Source: Bog-473 sp035552095 (GTDB lineage Bacteria > Actinomycetota > Acidimicrobiia > Acidimicrobiales > RAAP-2). Taken from it: 14,471 nucleotides of DNA. Shown one piece after another: positions 1-8,149 of the stretch (positions are counted from its first letter, which is position 1; every line of letters starts with the position of its first letter). The stretch covers positions 1 through 14,471 of the forward strand of contig DASZMA010000146.1 of NCBI GenBank assembly GCA_035552095.1, given 5' to 3'. The translations under genes were made by a program, and so were the position numbers. Under the pieces are notes generated by a model. It did not search any database. It was not told the DNA's origin and saw only the letters and a list, made by a program, of their open reading frames with translations.

Positions 1-1553
1 GCCACCACGGCGATGACCGGGTAGCCGCCCAGCGTGGCGTGGTCGCCCAGCAGAATGACCGGGTCGCCGTCGGGCGGGACCTGTATGGCCCCGGTCACCG
101 TGCCCTGGGAGTCGAGCTCAACGGTCGGACCAACCGTGGCCACGGGAGGACCCGCGTGGGCGGTGGGGCGCAGGCGGAGCCCGACCCGGTTGCTCTGGCC
201 GTCGACGGTGAAGGGCCGGGCGGCCAGGGCGGCCAAGGCCCCGGGGGCGAACCGTTCGGGATGGGGGCCGGGTACCACTCGCAGCGTGATCGGCTCGCCC
301 TCTCCCACCACGCGGTCAACGCCGGCCGCCAGGTGGTCGCCCAGCGGCGGGCTCGGCTGGCCGGCCCACAGCACGGCCCCACGCGCAACCGGCCCCGGGC
401 CCAGCGAGCCGAGTTGATCGGTGGCCCCACTGCCCAGCACCAGGGGGCCCACCAGCCCGCCGGCCACGGCCAGGTAGGTGCGGAGCCCGGCGCGCACCGG
501 GCCCACCACCAGCTCCTGGCCCGGGTTGACCGGCACCACCTGGCCGCGGTCCACCGGTTGACCCTGCAGGCGAAGCGCCGGGGCGGCACCGACCACCGCC
601 ACGTGGGCCGCCTCCAGGCAGGTCAAGGTCGGACCGCGCCCGGTGATCTCCAGCGCCCCGGCCGACGGCGCGTTGCCGACGAGCCGGTTGGCCAACTGAT
701 GGGACCAGGGATCGGCCGGGCCGGCGGCCGGCACCCCCAGCGCGGCCATGCCCAGCCGCCCTCTGTCCTGGAACACCGTGCGCAGCCCGGCCTCCTCCAC
801 TCTGAACACCGGGCGGGCCGTGGGCGGCGGCGCCCAGGGTTCGGCGGGCTCGACTGGCGGCGGCGGGACGGCGGAACCTTCCGGCCCGGCCCGGAAATGC
901 ACCCGGTCCCCCGGGGCCAACCGGGCGTAGGGCGGGGTGGCCGGCGTGAAGAAGGTCTCGCCGGTGCGGCCGATGAGCTGCCACCCGCCCGGTGAAGCGG
1001 TGGGGTAGACGGCGGCGTGGCCGTGGGCCAGGGCCACCGAGCCCGGCGGCACCACAGGTCGGGGGCGGGCGCGACGCGGAATGTCGGCCAGCGCCGGCGG
1101 CAACCCGGCCAGGTAGGCGAAGCCCGGCGAGAAACCCACCACGGCCACGGTGAGCGGTTGGGCGGTGAGCAGGGCGATCACGTCGGCGGGCGAGCCACCC
1201 GCCAGCTGCGCCACCTCAGCCAGGTCGGGCCCGTCAAAGACGCAGGGGACCTCCACCAGTGGGCCCCGATCGTCCTCACCGGCGTCGGCGACGGTGACGT
1301 CGGCGGCCAGATGGCGGAGCTCGGTCATCAGCTCCGGCAGGCGTTCGTCGGGGTCACTCCCGTCGGGGTCCAGGGTCACCATGACGGTGGCCAGCCCGCC
1401 GACCACCTCGAGCCAACCCGAATCGGGCGACGCCGTGAGAGTGCGGGCCAACCGGCGAGCCGCCGCGGCGTCGCGCACCCCGATCAGCAGCGCGAACTCG
1501 CCCAGCCGGCGGACCTCGCCGATCGGTACCGAGCGGGAGGCCACGCCGTCCAC
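1..1553 (-). CDS. pxpBC: Fused 5-oxoprolinase subunits B and C (PxpB-PxpC), 3' end beyond window
   Basis: Reading the minus strand from a GTG at 1553 gives 517 codons with no stop before the left edge. Residues 1-225 match PxpB (KipI family), with the family motif GFSPGFAYLAGLP at 140-152. A proline-rich linker follows at about 229-248. Residues 250-517 match PxpC (KipA family), with GLRTVFQDRGR at 256-266, GLRTYLAVAGG at 356-366 and GDHATLGGYP near 503-512. With PxpA these subunits form the ATP-dependent 5-oxoprolinase that opens pyroglutamate to glutamate in the cytosol. The family usually ends soon after the GGYP region, so only a few dozen residues should be missing. The start lies 10 bases after the pxpA stop without a clear Shine-Dalgarno sequence, suggesting translational coupling; a second in-frame GTG at 1544 is possible. 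In E. coli and Bacillus the two subunits are separate genes; the fusion is a known arrangement in other bacteria. Confidence 0.9.
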   Translation of the reverse strand, partial: MDGVASRSVPIGEVRRLGEFALLIGVRDAAAARRLARTLTASPDSGWLEVVGGLATVMVTLDPDGSDPDERLPELMTELRHLAADVTVADAGEDDRGPLVEVPCVFDGPDLAEVAQLAGGSPADVIALLTAQPLTVAVVGFSPGFAYLAGLPPALADIPRRARPRPVVPPGSVALAHGHAAVYPTASPGGWQLIGRTGETFFTPATPPYARLAPGDRVHFRAGPEGSAVPPPPVEPAEPWAPPPTARPVFRVEEAGLRTVFQDRGRLGMAALGVPAAGPADPWSHQLANRLVGNAPSAGALEITGRGPTLTCLEAAHVAVVGAAPALRLQGQPVDRGQVVPVNPGQELVVGPVRAGLRTYLAVAGGLVGPLVLGSGATDQLGSLGPGPVARGAVLWAGQPSPPLGDHLAAGVDRVVGEGEPITLRVVPGPHPERFAPGALAALAARPFTVDGQSNRVGLRLRPTAHAGPPVATVGPTVELDSQGTVTGAIQVPPDGDPVILLGDHATLGGYPVIAVV

Positions 1554-1563
1554 TGTTTCAGGG

Positions 1564-2352
1564 TTAAGGCGCCAGGGCAGCGGTCACGGCGATGCCGGCG
1601 GCCGCAAAAGCGCGCCGGACCGCCGTCGCCATGGCAGCGGCCTGGGGGGAGTCACCGTGGAGGCAGAGGGTGTCGACCCGCAGCGTCAGCACGGTGCCGT
1701 CGTGGGCCACCACGGTGCCGTCCCGGGCCAGGGAGATGGCCTGGGCCGCCGCCTGGGCCGGATCAGCGAAGACCGAACCGGCCTCCTGTCGCGACTGCAG
1801 CTTCCCGTCGGCGGTGTAGGCCCGGTCGCAGAACCCTTCGGCCAGCGTGGCCAGACCCATCTCCTTTACCAACGGCCGCGCCGGCGCGCCGGCCGGCAGG
1901 ACCAGCGGCGTGTCCGGATGACAGAGCTCGGCCATCACGCCGAGCAGGGCCACGCAGGCCACACCGCCCCGGGCCACGTCGGCGTAGAGGGCACCGTGCG
2001 GCTTGACCGAGCCCACGCTGGTGCCGCACCCCTCGGCTACCGCGATGAGGTCGCCCAACTGGGCGCGCAGGGCTGACTGCAGCTCGCCGAACGCCATCTC
2101 CATGGGCTGGCGACCGAACCCGGCCCGGTCTGGATACGAAGGGTGCGCGCCGACCCGAACGCCGTTGTGCAGCGCAGCCAGCACGGTGGCGCGCATGGAC
2201 GCCTGGTCGCCGGCGTGGCCACCGCAGGCGACGTGGGCCGAGGTGACGAGCCCGAGCAGTGCCCGCTCCACGGCGATACCGGCCTCGTCCCCGGCCTCCC
2301 CCACGTCGGCGTTGAGATCGACGACGCGCCCGGCGCCACTCGCTCCGGACAC
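1564..2352 (-). CDS. pxpA: 5-oxoprolinase subunit A (LamB/YcsF family)
   Basis: The 262-residue product matches PxpA along its whole length. Visible motifs are VDLNADVGE at 11-19, SAHVACGGHAGD at 38-49, GAHPSYPDRAGFGR at 68-81, VKPHGALY at 116-123, DRAYTADGKL at 176-185 and LCLHGD at 229-234. The family normally has about 245-260 residues, so it is complete. It is the catalytic partner of PxpB and PxpC in converting 5-oxo-L-proline to L-glutamate with ATP. The start is GTG (2352), three bases after the TGA of the upstream helicase gene and without a good ribosome binding site, so it is probably translated by coupling. The fused pxpBC gene follows 10 bases after its TAA, which makes a complete pxp set. 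Identification is firm; that it serves glutathione or N-terminal pyroglutamate turnover here is inference. Confidence 0.95.
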   Translation of the reverse strand: MSGASGAGRVVDLNADVGEAGDEAGIAVERALLGLVTSAHVACGGHAGDQASMRATVLAALHNGVRVGAHPSYPDRAGFGRQPMEMAFGELQSALRAQLGDLIAVAEGCGTSVGSVKPHGALYADVARGGVACVALLGVMAELCHPDTPLVLPAGAPARPLVKEMGLATLAEGFCDRAYTADGKLQSRQEAGSVFADPAQAAAQAISLARDGTVVAHDGTVLTLRVDTLCLHGDSPQAAAMATAVRRAFAAAGIAVTAALAP

Positions 2353-2355
2353 GGC

Positions 2356-5300
2356 TCAGCCGGCCTGGAGGTCGTCCACCACCACGCCGTCCACCAGGGT
2401 CACCCGCTGATGCCGCCTCATCGGCACGCGCGCGCTGCCCAGGATCGATCCGGTGACATTGAGCGGATCGGCGCCCGCCACCACCAGCGGCTCTCCACTG
2501 GGTGCGCTGCGGTGCACCTTGACCAGTGCCTCGGCGGCTTCGGGCAGCGCGTACTGCTCGCCGGAGAGGCCGACCACGAAGCGACCGCCCAGCGCCAGGC
2601 CGCGCGCTTCGAGCCGGCGCAGGGCCCACACCACTTCGCGCCACGGCACCCGGAACGACTCGCGTCCCCAGACCTCCCAGGCCACCACGCCCCAGCGGGC
2701 CAGCAGCTGCCAGGCCACCGCCTCGGCCAGCTCCTCGTTGCCCGGGAGCAGCCCATCGTCTTCCGTCGCATTGTCGACCGGCAGGAGGGACCAACGGCCT
2801 TCGCCGATGCCGGTGCCGGCCGGGGCCCGGCGACGGGCCAGCCCGGGCCGGCCGGGGGCGCTGCGACCACTGGGGCGCCGGTAGGTGCGGGTCCGCCAGC
2901 GGTCGCTGGCCGAGAGCAGCGAGCGCACGGCGGAGAAGGCATCAGCGGTGACGATGCCCCGCGCCACCAGGTCCCACAAGCCCTCGTCCACCTCGGCCGG
3001 CAGGCGCCCGCTCAGCGGGGCCAGCTCGGGCCGGAAGCACGCCCCGCGGGCCCGCAGGGCCGACAGCACGTCGGCCGGTGCCCCCACGTCCGGTTCGGGC
3101 GCGGCCGCGCCGGCCCGCACGGCCCGCAACATCCCGCCCAGGTCCTCGCGCAGGACGAAGGCCAGCGGCGTGGCCGGCGACGGCGTGCCCGAACGACCGG
3201 CCCGCTCGGGACGCGGCGTGAGCCGGCCCCACACCACCTCGCCGGACAGGCAGAGCTCATCGAGCCAGCGGGCGTCGTATCCGTCGACCCGGGCCGGCAG
3301 GATCTGGGCTTCCCACTCCGCCGCTGGGGCCTCTATGCCCTGCAGCTGCTCGAGGACGCCGAGCAGACCGGCTCGACCCTCGGCCCGGGTGGCCGGGGCC
3401 ACGTGCTGCCAACGGGTGAGGAAGCGCACGAAGTCGGCGATGGGCACCGGCTCGACAAAGCCGCGCCGCCGTTGCCGGCTGGCCCCGTGCAGGCGGACCA
3501 GGAGATGGCGGGCGCACCACCGGCCGTCGGGCAGTTCAATGGCCGACCCCTGAGCCTCCAGCCGGGCCAGGGCGGTGCGGGCCCGGGCCGGCGAGACCGG
3601 TGCGCCCTGGGGGGCACCGGCGGGCAGCGGACCGGCTCCGGTGAGCTGTTCCACCGTGACCGGACCGGCCAGTTCAAGGTGCCCCCCGATACAGGCCGCG
3701 GCGGCCTCGTCGTTGTCCTGCAGGGACGCCGCCGCTTCGGCCCGTTCGGTGGCCGCCCAGCTGTCCCCGACCAACCGGGCGCGGCCCTCAGCGGCCAGGG
3801 CATCGAACCAGTTCGACCACTCAGCCAACGGGCGGCAGGCGACCAGCGAGAGCAGGAGGTCGTGCAGCTCGTCGGCGCTGCGCAGGTTGGGCCGCACCTG
3901 GGCCAGCACCAGGGCCACCGCCTCAGGCTCGAGGGCACCCAGCTCGTCGGTGGGGACGGGCAGCCCGTTGGGGCCGAGCGCGCCCAGGCCGCGGCGGAGC
4001 GAGAGAGCACGGGTGCGGCGCTCTTCCAGGGGGGCGCCGTCGAGGAAGGTGTAGGGGCGACCACTCAAAATGCCGTGCGACAGCGGCGAAGGCTCGGACG
4101 ACTCGACCGAGTGCACTTCGATGGCGCCCGACTCCACCTCCGACCACAGCTCGACCAGACCCTCCACCGAGAGGCCCTCGTGCAGGCAGTCGTAGACCGT
4201 CTGGCGGGCCAGCACGTGATCCGCCACGGCGACCGGACCGGCCGGGGCGTTCTCCTGGCAGGCGGCCAGACCGGGCCAGACGGCGGCCATCAGGTCGTCG
4301 GCCTCCATGCGCTGGAGATGGATCGGCCGGCGCTTGCCGCCGCGCATGCGGGGCAGCACCAGGGCCCGGTTGAGGTTCCAGCGCCAGCGCGCCGCCAGCA
4401 TGGGATGGGGCAGGACGGCCTGGGTCAATACCTCGGCCGCCGTCTTGGAGGACAGCATCGACTCGACGCGGGTGAGCGGGAAGCTGTGCAGGGGCCCGAG
4501 GGAGAGCACCACGGTGTCGTCGTCCGCCGCCGCCTGGAGCTCGAAGTCGAACGACACGCAGAAGCGCTTGCGCAGGGCCAGGCCGAGGGCGCGGTTGGTG
4601 CGGCCGCCGAAGGGCGCATGGATGATGAGCTGTGATCCTTCGCTGTCGTCGAAGCACCGCTCCACCACAATGCGCTGGCGCGTCGGCAGATGACCCAGGG
4701 CGGCCAGCCCGGCGGCACAGTAGGCCACCACCTGCTGGGCCACCTCGTCGGAGACACCGGCCTGCTCCTGTACCAGCCGGCGCGCCCCCTCGCCGTCGGC
4801 GGCGAGCAGCAGCGGCTCCAGGGCGCCGCGCAGATCACTGACCGCCATGGAGAGCTCGGCCGTGCGGGCCGGCGCCTCGCCCAGCCAGAACGGCACCGTC
4901 GGCGGGAGGTCGCCGGCGTCGTGGACCCGCACCGTGCCCACCTCTACCTTGGCCACCCGCCAGGAGTGGGTGCCCAGCAGGAAGATGTCACCGGCCATGG
5001 CCTCCACCGCGAAGTCCTCGTGGACCGACCCCACCGTGATGCCCTCGGGGTCGAGCACCACCCGGTAGTCACCCGTCTCGGGAATGGCGCCGCCGCTGGT
5101 GAGCGCGGCCAGGCGGGCACCGCGCCGGGCCCGCAGTCGACCGTTCACCGCGTCGTGGTGGAGATGGGCCCCCCGCCGCCCCCGGCCGGTCTCAATGCCC
5201 CAACTGACCATGGTGACCACGTCGTCGAAGTCCTGCCGGGCCAGGTTGGCGTAGGGCGCGGCGTGGCGGGCCAGCTGCCACAGCGTCTCGACGTCGCGCT

Positions 5301-6630
5301 CCTCGACCGAGGCCACCTCGGCCACCAGTTGCTGGGCCAGGACGTCGAGCGGGGCAATGGGCGGCTCCAGCAGGTCCAGCCGGCCGGCCCGGACCGCCGC
5401 CAGCAGGGCGGTGCACTCCACCAGCTCGTCCCGGGTCATGGGATAGAGACGGCCGGCCGGCGTGCCGTCACGGTGGTGGTTGGCCCGGCCGACCCGCTGC
5501 AGGAAGGTGCCGATGGCCCGCGGTGAACCGATCTGGCAGACCAGCTCGACCGGACCGACATCGATACCGAGCTCCAAGGAGGCGGTGGCGACCAGGGCCT
5601 TGAGGTCGCCGGCCCGCAACCGCGTCTCGACGATCCGGCGGCGCGCCGCGGACAGGCTGCCGTGATGGGCCGCCACCAGCAGTGAGGCGTCGACGTCGCC
5701 CTGGCCACCCACGGTGGTGTCGCCGGACAGGCGCTCGGCCAGTTGGTGGGCCACCCGCTCGGCCATCTTCCGGGTGTTGACGAAGATCAAGGTGGTGCGG
5801 TGCTGCCGCGTGTGCTCGGCGATGCGGTCGAGGATGTCGCCGAACTGCCCGCCGCTGGCCACCGCTTCGAGTTCGCTGTCGGGGAGCTCAATGGCCACGT
5901 CGAGTTGGCGGGAGTGGCCGCAGTCGACGATCACCGTGGGCGGGCGGTCGTCATGGACACCCGAGAGCAGGCGCGCCACCACGTCGAGCGGGCGCTGGGT
6001 GGCCGAGAGGCCGATGCGCTGGAGGTGGCCGCCGTGTTCGCCGACCAGCGCGTCCAACCGCTCCAGACTGAGCGAGAGGTGGCTGCCCCGCTTGTCCCGG
6101 GCCAGCGTGTGCACCTCGTCGATGATGACGGTGCGCACGCCGCGCAGCATGGCCCGCGACGCCGGCGCGGTGAGGAGGAGGTAGAGCGACTCGGGCGTGG
6201 TGACTAGGAGGTCGGGGGCGTTCTTGCGCATGGCCGCCCGCTCGGCCGCCGGCGTGTCGCCGGTGCGGATGGCGATGCGCAGGTCGGGCTCGGCGCAGCC
6301 GAGGCGGGCCGCCTCGTCCCGGATCTCGGAGAGCGGGACGTGGAGGTTCTCGTGCACATCCACGGCCAGGGCCCGCAGCGGCGATACGTAGAGGACCTCC
6401 GGCCCCGCCCCCGTCCGCGTGCCCGCGGCGGCGGCCCGGTAAGCGGCGTCGATGGCCACCAGGAAGCCGGTGAGGGTCTTGCCGGTTCCGGTCGGCGAGG
6501 CCACCAGCACGTCGCTCCCCGCCGCGATATGGGGCCAGGCGGCGGCCTGGGGTGCGGTCGGCCCTTCAGGAAAGCGCCGGGAGAACCAACTGGCCACGGC
6601 CGGGTGGAACTGGGGGGCCGTATCGGTCAC
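2356..6630 (-). CDS. lhr: Lhr-family ATP-dependent 3'-5' DNA helicase
   Basis: The 1424-residue product (from GTG 6630) carries the superfamily 2 helicase motifs in order: SPTGTGKT at 45-52 (Walker A), DEVH at 171-174, SAT at 209-211, LIFVNTRK at 281-288, VATASLELGIDVG at 347-359 and QRVGRANHH at 378-386. The Lhr-specific section follows, with GGAIPETGDY at 513-522 and HSWRV at 555-559; Trp557 sits where mycobacterial Lhr has a tryptophan that grips single-stranded DNA. The long C-terminal part (about 600-1424) matches full-length bacterial Lhr, not the short core form. The family unwinds RNA:DNA and DNA duplexes and acts in DNA repair. An in-frame reading could begin further upstream (6756), but family alignment begins near FHPAVASWF, so GTG 6630 is preferred; GGAATAGAGGG precedes it. 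pxpA starts three bases downstream of its stop. In mycobacteria lhr lies near nei; that neighbour is absent here. Confidence 0.95.
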   Translation of the reverse strand: MTDTAPQFHPAVASWFSRRFPEGPTAPQAAAWPHIAAGSDVLVASPTGTGKTLTGFLVAIDAAYRAAAAGTRTGAGPEVLYVSPLRALAVDVHENLHVPLSEIRDEAARLGCAEPDLRIAIRTGDTPAAERAAMRKNAPDLLVTTPESLYLLLTAPASRAMLRGVRTVIIDEVHTLARDKRGSHLSLSLERLDALVGEHGGHLQRIGLSATQRPLDVVARLLSGVHDDRPPTVIVDCGHSRQLDVAIELPDSELEAVASGGQFGDILDRIAEHTRQHRTTLIFVNTRKMAERVAHQLAERLSGDTTVGGQGDVDASLLVAAHHGSLSAARRRIVETRLRAGDLKALVATASLELGIDVGPVELVCQIGSPRAIGTFLQRVGRANHHRDGTPAGRLYPMTRDELVECTALLAAVRAGRLDLLEPPIAPLDVLAQQLVAEVASVEERDVETLWQLARHAAPYANLARQDFDDVVTMVSWGIETGRGRRGAHLHHDAVNGRLRARRGARLAALTSGGAIPETGDYRVVLDPEGITVGSVHEDFAVEAMAGDIFLLGTHSWRVAKVEVGTVRVHDAGDLPPTVPFWLGEAPARTAELSMAVSDLRGALEPLLLAADGEGARRLVQEQAGVSDEVAQQVVAYCAAGLAALGHLPTRQRIVVERCFDDSEGSQLIIHAPFGGRTNRALGLALRKRFCVSFDFELQAAADDDTVVLSLGPLHSFPLTRVESMLSSKTAAEVLTQAVLPHPMLAARWRWNLNRALVLPRMRGGKRRPIHLQRMEADDLMAAVWPGLAACQENAPAGPVAVADHVLARQTVYDCLHEGLSVEGLVELWSEVESGAIEVHSVESSEPSPLSHGILSGRPYTFLDGAPLEERRTRALSLRRGLGALGPNGLPVPTDELGALEPEAVALVLAQVRPNLRSADELHDLLLSLVACRPLAEWSNWFDALAAEGRARLVGDSWAATERAEAAASLQDNDEAAAACIGGHLELAGPVTVEQLTGAGPLPAGAPQGAPVSPARARTALARLEAQGSAIELPDGRWCARHLLVRLHGASRQRRRGFVEPVPIADFVRFLTRWQHVAPATRAEGRAGLLGVLEQLQGIEAPAAEWEAQILPARVDGYDARWLDELCLSGEVVWGRLTPRPERAGRSGTPSPATPLAFVLREDLGGMLRAVRAGAAAPEPDVGAPADVLSALRARGACFRPELAPLSGRLPAEVDEGLWDLVARGIVTADAFSAVRSLLSASDRWRTRTYRRPSGRSAPGRPGLARRRAPAGTGIGEGRWSLLPVDNATEDDGLLPGNEELAEAVAWQLLARWGVVAWEVWGRESFRVPWREVVWALRRLEARGLALGGRFVVGLSGEQYALPEAAEALVKVHRSAPSGEPLVVAGADPLNVTGSILGSARVPMRRHQRVTLVDGVVVDDLQAG

Positions 6631-6788
6631 CCCTCTATTCCACCAGGATGCTGTGACGGGCGTGCGCGCGCCGTACTGAACCCCGTAGTACGGGAGTGCG
6701 CGCCCGGTAATAACGGCGGGTGAGGAAGGGTGGGGCCGACCCCGGGCGCCCAGCACCGGCGGTTGGGCACTTCAACCCGCCAACCCGC
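6631..6788. other. Spacer between patatin gene and lhr, holding the lhr leader
   Basis: These 158 bases separate the patatin-like gene's stop from the lhr start; both genes read on the minus strand. The spacer contains a perfect palindrome with a flanking half-site (listed separately). Nearer the patatin gene there are weak inverted repeats: GCCCA at 6748-6752 with TGGGC at 6764-6768, and GGGG at 6732-6735 with CCCC at 6740-6743. These could slow or stop transcription from the patatin gene, but no T-run follows. I saw no convincing -35/-10 pair for lhr. Confidence 0.5.
6671..6694. promoter_or_regulatory. Palindrome in the lhr leader, possible operator
   Basis: CCCGTAGTACGGG at 6682-6694 is a perfect 13-base palindrome around a central G. 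An extra half-site CCGTACT at 6671-6677 pairs exactly with AGTACGG at 6687-6693, giving an alternative 7-base-pair hairpin with a 9-base loop. Flanking CGGGCG (from 6657) and CGCCCG (6701-6706) could extend that hairpin after an internal loop. The site lies about 50 bases upstream of the lhr GTG, where a repressor site or a leader RNA structure would act. It does not match the usual actinobacterial LexA box closely enough for me to call it one. The function is inferred from position only. Confidence 0.4.
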
Positions 6789-7820
6789 TTACTTGGTCGA
6801 AAGGGGCTGGGCTTTCGGGGGCGGGGGCGGTTCGGCTGGCGTGGCCGGCGTGGCCAAAAACTCCGACGGAGCGCCAACCGGCGGCCCCAACGTCGGCGCC
6901 ATGGGGAGCGGGATGTCGTTGGTGGTCAGGGCCTGTGAGGTGCCGGCGTAGCGGTCCAGGACCTCGGCCACTTCGACCCGTCCCTCCTCAATGAGGCTCG
7001 ATGTGGCCGAGAAGTCCCGGTACTGGGCCGAGGGCTCGCCGCCGCCGCTGAAGACCACCACCTCGATCCCGGGCGGCAGCATGGCCAGCTCGCGCACGAA
7101 CCGGGCGTGGATGGCTACGAAGAACGCGGTGAGGGCGGCTTCGGCCGGGCGCTTGGGCGGGCGGGGGTGGTAGTGCAGCGGGCCGCAGAGCAGCACGTAA
7201 ATCCGGGTGCACCCTGCCGCGATAGCCCGGCTGATGGGGACGTTGTTGACCACCCCGCCGTCGACCAGGACGTCGCCGTCAATGGTCACCGGCGGGAAGA
7301 TGGAGGGGATGGCCGACGAGGCCAGGATGGCCTCCATCGCGGGGCCGTGGCCGATCCAGCGTTCCCGCCCGTCGGTCAGCGACGTGGTCACTACCTCGAA
7401 CGGGATGGCGGTCTCCTGCATGTTCTCGAACTCGATCCCCGCCTCAATGATGGCCCGCAGACCTGTATTGGCATGGACGGCGGCCCGCTTCTGCAGGAAG
7501 GCCCAGGGGCCATCGAGTGCGGCCCGGGGGAAGATGTCCGTCCCTTTCAATTTTCGCCAGATCTCAGCCATGTTCTCCACGCCCTCCCGGGTGGGGTTGC
7601 CGGCGTAGGCCGCGCCGTTGATGGCGCCCACCGAGGCTCCGAAGACTCGGTCGGCCCGCACGCCCCGCTCAATGAGCTCGGCCAGCATGCCGACCTGGAC
7701 GGCACCCCGACTGCCTCCGCCGGCCAGCACGAAGGCCGTCCGTGGGGACTGGTCGGTGACGCCGGTGGCGGCGCGCCGGGAGGCCCAGCGCGCCCGCAGC
7801 CGATCCGACCAGGCGCTCAT
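6789..7820 (-). CDS. Patatin-like phospholipase (RssA/NTE-type)
   Basis: The 343-residue product from ATG 7820 has the patatin catalytic layout. There is a glycine-rich oxyanion loop GGGSRG at 34-39, the nucleophile serine in GASVG at 61-65 (Ser63), and the dyad aspartate in DGG at 187-189 (Asp187). The conserved VVNNVP follows. The family hydrolyses acyl esters of phospholipids or lysophospholipids with a Ser-Asp dyad; the actual substrate is unknown. There is no signal peptide or membrane span; residues 1-20 are arginine-rich. The C-terminus (about 303-343) is proline-rich and probably disordered. The gene lies 10 bases after a small membrane-protein gene, so the two are likely one operon. 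No Shine-Dalgarno sequence precedes the ATG; an upstream extension in the same frame would overlap the membrane-protein gene and lacks family similarity. The fold call is firm, the cellular role is not. Confidence 0.9.
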   Translation of the reverse strand: MSAWSDRLRARWASRRAATGVTDQSPRTAFVLAGGGSRGAVQVGMLAELIERGVRADRVFGASVGAINGAAYAGNPTREGVENMAEIWRKLKGTDIFPRAALDGPWAFLQKRAAVHANTGLRAIIEAGIEFENMQETAIPFEVVTTSLTDGRERWIGHGPAMEAILASSAIPSIFPPVTIDGDVLVDGGVVNNVPISRAIAAGCTRIYVLLCGPLHYHPRPPKRPAEAALTAFFVAIHARFVRELAMLPPGIEVVVFSGGGEPSAQYRDFSATSSLIEEGRVEVAEVLDRYAGTSQALTTNDIPLPMAPTLGPPVGAPSEFLATPATPAEPPPPPKAQPLSTK

Positions 7821-7830
7821 CGCCGCGCTG

Positions 7831-8058
7831 TCATGGCTGCGTCGCGGGGGGCTGCGCCGAGGGAGGCTGCTCGTCGGTGCCGGGTGCGATGGGGACCTGG
7901 TTGCGCTGGCGCCAGGTCGCCCGCAGCGTCCGGTCACGCCGGATCACCCACATCAGGACGATGACGATGAGCACGACCAGGGCCACGACGAAGATCCCGA
8001 AGGTGACGAAGAAGGCCACATCGGTCGCCGGCAGCGGGAGGAGTCGGACGAGGGCCAT
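7831..8058 (-). CDS. Small single-pass membrane protein of unknown function
   Basis: A 75-residue product starts at ATG 8058. Residues 13-38 form one strongly hydrophobic span rich in valine, isoleucine and phenylalanine. It is followed at once by a basic patch (RRDR at 40-43, then further arginines), which by the positive-inside rule puts the C-terminus in the cytoplasm. The last 15 residues are proline- and glutamine-rich. A weak GGAA lies six bases before the ATG. The gene ends 10 bases before the patatin-like gene on the same strand, so co-expression is likely; it might hold the soluble lipase near the membrane, but this is speculation. I do not recognise a named family. Longer upstream in-frame starts exist but would add low-complexity sequence overlapping the divergent spacer. 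Confidence 0.65.
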   Translation of the reverse strand: MALVRLLPLPATDVAFFVTFGIFVVALVVLIVIVLMWVIRRDRTLRATWRQRNQVPIAPGTDEQPPSAQPPATQP

Positions 8059-8149
8059 GGCGGTTTCCAGGGTAGAGGAGCGGGGCGGACCGGGGCGCGC
8101 CAGCAACGCCGGCCGGCTCAATGTCACTACCGCCAGGCACACTGCCCGC
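8059..8149. promoter_or_regulatory. Divergent spacer, probable two-way promoter region
   Basis: These 91 bases separate the minus-strand membrane-protein and patatin operon from the plus-strand nuclease-like pair and typA, so promoters for both directions should lie here. On the minus strand TACCCT (8074 to 8069) fits the actinobacterial -10 pattern TANNNT and ends 10 bases before ATG 8058, which would give a very short leader. I found no convincing -35 or -10 for the plus-strand gene. Support is positional. Confidence 0.35.

Noticed and set aside
39..995. Plus-strand open frame of 318 codons at the left edge
   Set aside because: The minus strand here encodes the conserved PxpB-PxpC fusion; the plus reading is Arg/Gly/Gln-rich without motifs, a shadow frame.
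2143..4635. Long open frame of 830 codons on the plus strand, opposite lhr
   Set aside because: It lies antisense to well-matched lhr and pxpA coding sequence, has low-complexity Gly/Ala/Arg/Gln-rich composition and no recognisable domain. Such frames arise routinely opposite GC-rich genes.
6671..6694. LexA/SOS box at the lhr leader
   Set aside because: The palindrome CCCGTAGTACGGG lacks the GAAC...GTTC arms of the actinobacterial SOS box; only one GAAC (6678-6681) is present and it has no partner at the right spacing.
6631..6756. Upstream extension of lhr to a GTG at 6756
   Set aside because: The added 42 residues have no similarity to the Lhr N-terminus and would place the palindrome inside coding sequence; Lhr proteins normally begin close to the FHPAVASWF region.
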